Shown: positions 59,854 through 64,000 of the stretch, piece after piece
Layout of the letters: each line of letters begins with the position of its first letter
Position numbering within the stretch: the first letter of the stretch is position 1
From: Thermus caldifontis
GTDB lineage: Bacteria; Deinococcota; Deinococci; Deinococcales; Thermaceae
Length of the DNA stretch: 64,000 bases
Direction of reading: 5' to 3'
NCBI RefSeq assembly: GCF_003336745.1
Contig: NZ_QGMX01000003.1
Coordinates: 1-64,000, forward strand
Program-made: the position numbers and the translations under genes
The notes under the pieces: generated by a model
What the model was told of the DNA's origin: nothing
Databases searched by the model: none
The model's input: only the letters and a program-made list of their open reading frames with translations

Positions 59854-60764
59854 AGGGTGAACTCCTTGAGGAGCCCCTCGAGGTCCAAAGCCTCCTGCTG
59901 GCCCAAAGCGGGATAGACCTCGGGGTAACGGGTTAGGTAGGCCCGCAGGCGCTCCTCAAAGGTGGGCACCTCCGCCTTCCAGAAAACGCCTATGGGGATC
60001 CGCTCCCCCCACTCCACCGCTTTCTCCTGGAACCGGGCCATCCTTTTGTCCAGCTCCTCTGGGGGAAGCCCTTCGGGAACATAGGGGTCGTACCCCTCGT
60101 CCTGGAGCCTATAGAGCCTGGGGGCAAACCACTCCTTGGTGTGCAGATCGTTGTAGGTGGGGCAGGGCTGGAGCACGTGAAGGAAGGCCAGGCCCTTGTG
60201 GGTAATCCCCTCCTTGATGAGCTCCTTGAGTCCCTTCACGTCGTAGGCATAGCCCCGCCCAATCCAGGTGTATCCGGCGGAGAAGGCGAGAAGCAGGGGG
60301 TTGATGCGCCCCTGGGGGTTGGGCTTGGGAAGGCTTTTGGTCTTCTCCCCTAGGCCCAGGGTGGGACCCGCCTGCCCCTTGGTGAGGCCGTAGACCTCGT
60401 TGTCGTAGAGGATATAGAGCATGTCCACGTTGCGGCGGCCTGCGGCCACAAAGTGCCCAGCCCCAATCCCCAGACCATCCCCATCCCCCCCCACCGCCAC
60501 CACGGTGAGGTGGGGGTTGGCCAGCTTGGCCCCCTGGGCCACGGGGAGAACGCGGCCGTGGAGGGTGTGGACCCCGTAGACGTTTAGGTAATGGGGGGTC
60601 TTGGCCGAGCAGCCAATGCCCGAGAAGATGGCCGTCTGGGAAGGATCCCTTCCCAGCTCAAAAAGGGCCATCTGCAATGCGGAGAGGATGCCGTAGTCCC
60701 CGCAGCCCGGGCACCAGTCCGGTTGCTTTTCCGCCTTGTAGTCAGCAAGCTTCAGCTCCAGCAT
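59850..60764 (-). CDS. korB: 2-oxoacid:ferredoxin oxidoreductase, beta subunit
   Basis: 304 aa. DWCPGCGDYGILSALQMAL and IGCSAKTPHYLNVYGVHTLHGRVLPVAQGAKLANP belong to the thiamine-diphosphate subunit; VAVGGDGDGLGIGAGHF binds ThDP/Mg and Cys residues hold one [4Fe-4S] cluster. It starts 2 nt after the alpha stop. No ferredoxin (delta) subunit is encoded nearby. Confidence 0.93.
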   Translation of the reverse strand: MLELKLADYKAEKQPDWCPGCGDYGILSALQMALFELGRDPSQTAIFSGIGCSAKTPHYLNVYGVHTLHGRVLPVAQGAKLANPHLTVVAVGGDGDGLGIGAGHFVAAGRRNVDMLYILYDNEVYGLTKGQAGPTLGLGEKTKSLPKPNPQGRINPLLLAFSAGYTWIGRGYAYDVKGLKELIKEGITHKGLAFLHVLQPCPTYNDLHTKEWFAPRLYRLQDEGYDPYVPEGLPPEELDKRMARFQEKAVEWGERIPIGVFWKAEVPTFEERLRAYLTRYPEVYPALGQQEALDLEGLLKEFTL

Positions 60765-60766
60765 GG

Positions 60767-62620
60767 TTAGACTCCCTTCCTCAACACCAAGCGCTCCGGC
60801 GCCTCTTGGGAAACCACCAGCCTCAAGGCCTCCACCGCCTCATCCAGGGTGATGGGGCGGCCGTTGTACTTCAGGATGCGATGGTGCACCCGCCTCAAGG
60901 TCTCCTGTTGCACCAGGTCCGCCAGCTGCCCCGAGTAGTTGTGCTCCACCGTAACCAGCCTTTTTCCCTCCAGAAGGGGGCCAATCTCGGGGAAGGGCCA
61001 AAGGAGCCTGAGGTGCAGGTACCCTACCTCCGGGAGATGGTCTAGGGCTTCCAAAAGGGTGCCCTTCACCGTGCCCCAGCCCAGGACTAAGACCTCCCCA
61101 TCCCGGAAGAGGGTGTACTGGTCCTCTGGGGGAATCCCCTTGCGGGCGGCCTCCAGCTTTCGCATACGCTTTTCCATCTGGTATTCCCGGAGGACCACGT
61201 CCTCGGTGATGTGGCCCTGGAGGTCGTGTTCGTCCGAGGTCATCCAGTAAAAGCCCCCAGGGGTCCCGATGGGGATAAAGGGGGAAACGCCATCCTCCGA
61301 GGGCGCATAGCGCTCATAGGGGCCAAAGCCCTCCTTCCTAGGCTCAAGCCGCTTTTCCCCATCCAGGGAAAGCACCCTTAACGCCTCCTTGGGGAGGCTT
61401 TGGGCCATGGAGGCCAAAAACTTGTCCAAAAGGTGCACCACCACCGTCTGGTAGCGCCAGGCCCAGGCCAGGGCCTTTTGGGCATCCAAGAAGGCATCCT
61501 CTATGTCCCCCGAGGCCAGGACGATCCTGGGGTACTCCCCGTGCCCGCCGCGAATGGCGAACATCAAGTCCCCCTGTTCGGTGCGGGTGGGCAGCCCCGT
61601 GCTGGGCCCACCCCGCTGGTAGAGGGTTACCACCAAGGGGGCCTCGATCATGCCGGCAAACCCCATCCCCTCGGCCATGAGGCTGAAGCCGGGGCCGCTG
61701 GTGGCGGTGGCCGCCTTGGCCCCGGTGAGGGCCGCACCCACCGCCATGGTCACGGCGGCGATCTCATCCTCCGTCTGGACCACGGCCACGTCCGCCCCGG
61801 TAAAGGCGGTGTGGGCCTCGAGGTAGGTGGACTCGTCGGTGGCGGGGCTTATGGGGTAGTAGGTCTGGAAGCGAAGCCCCCCGGCCAGCTTGCCCAAAGC
61901 GGCCGCCTGGGCCCCGCTGAGGTAGACCCGGCCCGGCTCGTACCCATTAAGGTGAAGCTGGAAGGAAAGCTTGGGCATTTCCTCCCGGTAGACCGCCTGG
62001 GCCACCCGTTGGTTTAACTCCAACACCTTGCCCCTAAACTGCAGGGCCAGGGCCTCCAGCAAGGGCTCTAGGGGAAAGCCCAGGAAGTGGAGGCTCGCCG
62101 CCACGGCGATGGCGTTAAGGGTGCGCCGAGCCTGGAGGGAGGGAACCCCCAGCTCCGCCCCGATCCGGTCCGCCACCTCCTCGTAGGGGTAAGGAAGCGG
62201 CTGAACCCCTGCCTCCACAAAGGCCGCAAGAAGGTCTTGAAGACTGGGGTTGGCTTTGCGGAAGCGTTCCGCCAGGGCATCGGCCACGCGGTGGTCCAGC
62301 ATGGGTAGGCCCCGCACCGTGAGCCCCAGCACCTTGGGGTCGTAGAGCAAGACCCCTCCCGGCCGGACCTCGTCCAGGTGCCGGGCCAGGGTCTCCCCGT
62401 CCAGGGCCACCAGCATGTCCACCTTTTCTCGGAACGTCCCCACCGGTTTTCGCGAGAGGCGCACATCCAGGTAGGAGTGCCGCCCCATGATGTTGGAGTG
62501 GTACTCCCGCTTGGTGGCCACCCACCAACCCCCCTTGGCCACCGCCCGGGCGAACAGGGTGGCCGCCGTCTCTATCCCGCCCCCTTGGGGGCCGCCCACG
62601 CGCCAGGTGAAGTCTTCCAT
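60767..62620 (-). CDS. korA: 2-oxoacid:ferredoxin oxidoreductase, gamma-alpha fusion
   Basis: 617 aa. The N-terminal gamma-like domain (1-190, GGPQGGGIETAATLFARAV) binds CoA-linked intermediates; the alpha part has YYPISPATDESTYLE, the YPITP-like motif, and ATSGPGFSLMAEGMGFAG. With KorB it oxidises a 2-oxo acid to acyl-CoA while reducing ferredoxin. 2-Oxoglutarate or pyruvate specificity cannot be told with certainty. Confidence 0.93.
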   Translation of the reverse strand: MEDFTWRVGGPQGGGIETAATLFARAVAKGGWWVATKREYHSNIMGRHSYLDVRLSRKPVGTFREKVDMLVALDGETLARHLDEVRPGGVLLYDPKVLGLTVRGLPMLDHRVADALAERFRKANPSLQDLLAAFVEAGVQPLPYPYEEVADRIGAELGVPSLQARRTLNAIAVAASLHFLGFPLEPLLEALALQFRGKVLELNQRVAQAVYREEMPKLSFQLHLNGYEPGRVYLSGAQAAALGKLAGGLRFQTYYPISPATDESTYLEAHTAFTGADVAVVQTEDEIAAVTMAVGAALTGAKAATATSGPGFSLMAEGMGFAGMIEAPLVVTLYQRGGPSTGLPTRTEQGDLMFAIRGGHGEYPRIVLASGDIEDAFLDAQKALAWAWRYQTVVVHLLDKFLASMAQSLPKEALRVLSLDGEKRLEPRKEGFGPYERYAPSEDGVSPFIPIGTPGGFYWMTSDEHDLQGHITEDVVLREYQMEKRMRKLEAARKGIPPEDQYTLFRDGEVLVLGWGTVKGTLLEALDHLPEVGYLHLRLLWPFPEIGPLLEGKRLVTVEHNYSGQLADLVQQETLRRVHHRILKYNGRPITLDEAVEALRLVVSQEAPERLVLRKGV

Positions 62621-62695
62621 AAGCCCTCCTTCGCTCTTTGATACCCTACTCCTTAAGGGTCCAGCTTGGCTAGGGGCATTTGCCCAAAAGGGGGT

Positions 62696-63202
62696 TCATT
62701 CCTCCTGGTCTGCCCAATGAAGCCTTTTGCCCCAAAGGCTCTGGGGGCGATGGTGCTCCAATACCAAGGTCCGCACCTCCGGGTCCTGGATGCGCTCCGC
62801 CGCATACAGGGGGTGGTGGCAGCGCACCTGGAAGGCCCCCATGAGCCCTCCCCGCAAGGGGTAAGGAGGTATTGGGGGCGTGTAAAGCCCGGTTAGGATG
62901 CGCTCCAGGGGGCGGTAGGGCCTTACGGCCTTCCCCGCATCGTGGAGAAGGGCCGCCCGGACGGCAAAGGGGGGAGCGTCCGGGTACCGCTTCAGGAGCC
63001 TTTGGGCCACCCGCACCCCATGGGCCCGGTCCCTGGGGTCCATGGAAAGGTAAAGGGCACGCTCTTCCCCTTGCAAAAAGGCCAAAGCGAAGGCATCGTC
63101 CGGCTTTTCCCCTCGAGGAAAGAAGGCCTGGAAGAGGCGCCTAAGCCTCTTCCGCACCTTCGCAAGTCCCCGTCCTAAGCCCTGGCTCCTGGCACCCGGC
63201 AA
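62696..63202 (-). CDS. HD-domain phosphohydrolase
   Basis: 168 aa with a TTG start 4 nt after the regulator stop. H61 in DRAHGVRVAQ, H87-D88 in ALLHDAGKAV and the later His region in VRCHHPLYAAE form the HD metal site. A basic N-terminus (KVRKRLRRLFQ) precedes it. Substrate unknown; nucleotides are typical for small HD proteins. Probably cotranscribed with the CsoR-type gene. Confidence 0.85.
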   Translation of the reverse strand: MPGARSQGLGRGLAKVRKRLRRLFQAFFPRGEKPDDAFALAFLQGEERALYLSMDPRDRAHGVRVAQRLLKRYPDAPPFAVRAALLHDAGKAVRPYRPLERILTGLYTPPIPPYPLRGGLMGAFQVRCHHPLYAAERIQDPEVRTLVLEHHRPQSLWGKRLHWADQEE

Positions 63203-63206
63203 GGGA

Positions 63207-63488
63207 CTAGATGAACTTCCTCAGCATGGTGGCGATCTCCTCGGGCTTCTTGGGGTCCACCTTGCCCTCGGAAACCTCGGCAGCGCAGATGTTGAGGAAC
63301 TCCTCCAGGATCAGGGAGGCCGCCGCCTCCATGGCCTTTTTGGTGGCGGTCATCTGGGTGAGGACCTCGTCGCAGGGGCGCCCCTCCGCCACCATCTTCT
63401 GCAAACCCCTCACCTGGCCTTCTATACGCCGTAGCCGCTTGAGGATATTCTCCACGGTGTCTTGCCCCAACTCGGTGGTCTTGGTCAT
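63207..63488 (-). CDS. CsoR/RcnR-family sensor lacking the His ligand (CstR-like)
   Basis: 93-aa helical repressor. RLRRIEGQVRGLQKMVAEGRPCDEVLTQMTATKKAME is the DUF156 core. Cys39 and Cys68 keep the 29-residue spacing of CsoR, but position 64, where CsoR has His, is Phe. Cu(I) sensors need that His; the persulfide sensor CstR does not have it. A sulfur-sensing role is therefore inferred. The ATG at 63488 is 6 nt after TATAAT, so the message is leaderless. Confidence 0.9.
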   Translation of the reverse strand: MTKTTELGQDTVENILKRLRRIEGQVRGLQKMVAEGRPCDEVLTQMTATKKAMEAAASLILEEFLNICAAEVSEGKVDPKKPEEIATMLRKFI

Positions 63489-63494
63489 GAGGGC

Positions 63495-63516
63495 ATTATA
63501 TACCAGTACCCCCTAT
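63495..63516 (-). promoter_or_regulatory. promoter and G-tract operator of the CsoR-type gene
   Basis: Minus strand TATAAT (plus 63495-63500). Just upstream plus-strand TACCCCCTAT (63507-63516) resembles one half of the G-tract operators bound by this family. Both lie in the 3' end of dnaX. Confidence 0.55.
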
Positions 63517-64000
63517 GTCGTCTTCGCTCACCGGTTCCTCGGCCTCGGGAAGCCTGGGCCTGCGCACCCAAAGGAGCCGCGCCCCCAGGAGCCGAGCAAT
63601 TTCGGCCAGGCGCCGGTTGGGATCCCCAGGATCCCTGGGCGGCACCTCCGCCTGAACCTCCTGGCCAGGGGGGTCCGGGGGCTTTCGCCAAGGAGCCTCC
63701 CCAGAAGGGAACCCTTCCACCAGCCCGGGCATGGCCTCCCACGGATCCGGCTCCACCCGCCCTTCGGGGGAACCCCTGCCCTCCCGGAGATCCCCTTCCG
63801 GCAGGGCTACGGAAGAAGGCTCGGAGGCCTTAGGCTCTTCGGCCGGCCCACCCCGGGTGGGTTTTTCCTCGGGCAATGGGAGGTTTCGGGAAAGGGGCCT
63901 AGGGTTTAGGCTTTTTTTTTCCAGGAGGAAGACCAATTCCTCCACCCCGAAGTGGGCCCGCACCAGGGGAAGAAGGGTAGCCCTCTGCTCCTCAGCCCGT
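63496..64000 (-). CDS. dnaX: DNA polymerase III tau/gamma subunit, 3' part
   Basis: The reading frame is open to the right edge, so the gene is cut by the window. Visible are VRAHFGVEELVFLLEKKS, a Pro/Glu-rich linker, and the tau C-terminus LLGARLLWVRRPRL...EDDIGGTGI, which matches the end of Thermus tau. The A9 run at 63912-63920 allows production of the shorter gamma form. Tau holds the clamp loader and binds polymerase and helicase. Confidence 0.9.
   Translation of the reverse strand, partial: RAEEQRATLLPLVRAHFGVEELVFLLEKKSLNPRPLSRNLPLPEEKPTRGGPAEEPKASEPSSVALPEGDLREGRGSPEGRVEPDPWEAMPGLVEGFPSGEAPWRKPPDPPGQEVQAEVPPRDPGDPNRRLAEIARLLGARLLWVRRPRLPEAEEPVSEDDIGGTGI
63912..63920 (-). promoter_or_regulatory. 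A9 slippage site in dnaX
   Basis: Nine consecutive A on the coding strand (GAA AAA AAA AGC). One extra A gives KKKPKP then TAG; one fewer gives KA then TAA, so both alternative frames stop within seven codons and yield a gamma-like protein. In Thermus dnaX this occurs by transcriptional slippage and frameshifting. Confidence 0.85.

Overview
This window looks like chromosomal DNA of a Thermus species. Nothing in it suggests a plasmid, phage or integrated element. The lines of evidence are: very high GC with strong G/C preference at third codon positions; a caa3 oxidase locus with the Thermus-style fusions (CtaD-CtaE, CtaC-cytochrome c, CtaA-CtaB); a dnaX 3' end with a run of nine A and the C-terminus EDDIGGTGI; DnaE and GroEL sequences of Thermus type; and many promoters whose -10 box lies only 6-8 nt before the start codon, as expected for leaderless mRNAs. 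Genes are tightly packed and often overlap by 1-49 nt. No gene-free stretch exceeds about 165 nt, apart from the tRNA block. I saw no rRNA, CRISPR array or insertion sequence.

Layout. 0.1-2.4 kb (minus): TRAP solute-binding protein, lipoprotein, RNase HII. 2.5-9.0 kb (plus): esterase, molybdopterin oxidoreductase, Nudix-like protein, ThiI, amidase. 9.0-10.8 kb (minus): anion permease and acetyltransferase. 10.9-15.6 kb (plus): sugar ABC transporter without its ATPase, a small ORF, Mog, aminotransferase. 15.6-22.2 kb (minus): FolC, a Fur regulator, HemC, pyruvate dehydrogenase E2 and E1. 22.3-26 kb: a LysR regulator with an operator palindrome over its start, an FtsB-like protein, a second Fur regulator, leucyl aminopeptidase. 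26-28.6 kb: DUF1385 protein, a HEPN/MNT toxin-antitoxin pair and MnmA in one overlapping cluster. 28.6-32.6 kb: pstSCAB behind a Pho-box-like repeat, with an attenuator after pstS. 32.6-35.7 kb: MFS transporter, RecF, DciA-like zinc protein. 35.7-36 kb: tRNA-Lys, tRNA-Glu and tRNA-Val (minus). 36-42 kb: caa3 oxidase and heme A synthesis. 42-45 kb: PckA and Pgi. 45-51.4 kb (plus): GNAT/acyl-CoA-synthetase-like protein, SpoU methyltransferase, DUF4129/MoxR/DUF58 module. 51.4-53.5 kb: groESL with a CIRCE-like operator. 53.5-59.2 kb (minus): DUF2726 protein and dnaE with an intein. 59.2-64 kb: truncated Phd antitoxin coupled to a folate cyclo-ligase-like gene, 2-oxoacid:ferredoxin oxidoreductase, HD protein, a CsoR/CstR-type sensor, and the 3' part of dnaX.

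Most genes serve central metabolism (PDH, PEPCK, Pgi, 2-oxoacid oxidoreductase, aerobic respiration), replication (dnaE, dnaX, recF, dciA-like), tRNA thiolation (thiI, mnmA), cofactors (hemC, folC, mog, ctaAB) and phosphate uptake.

The least ordinary features are: a 26-residue in-frame tandem insertion in DnaE encoded by a 39-bp palindromic unit; the antitoxin stub acting as a translationally coupled leader; a CsoR-family sensor lacking its His ligand; a GNAT/acyl-CoA-synthetase fusion that has lost the core of its ATP-grasp domain; and a dispersed intergenic hairpin family.
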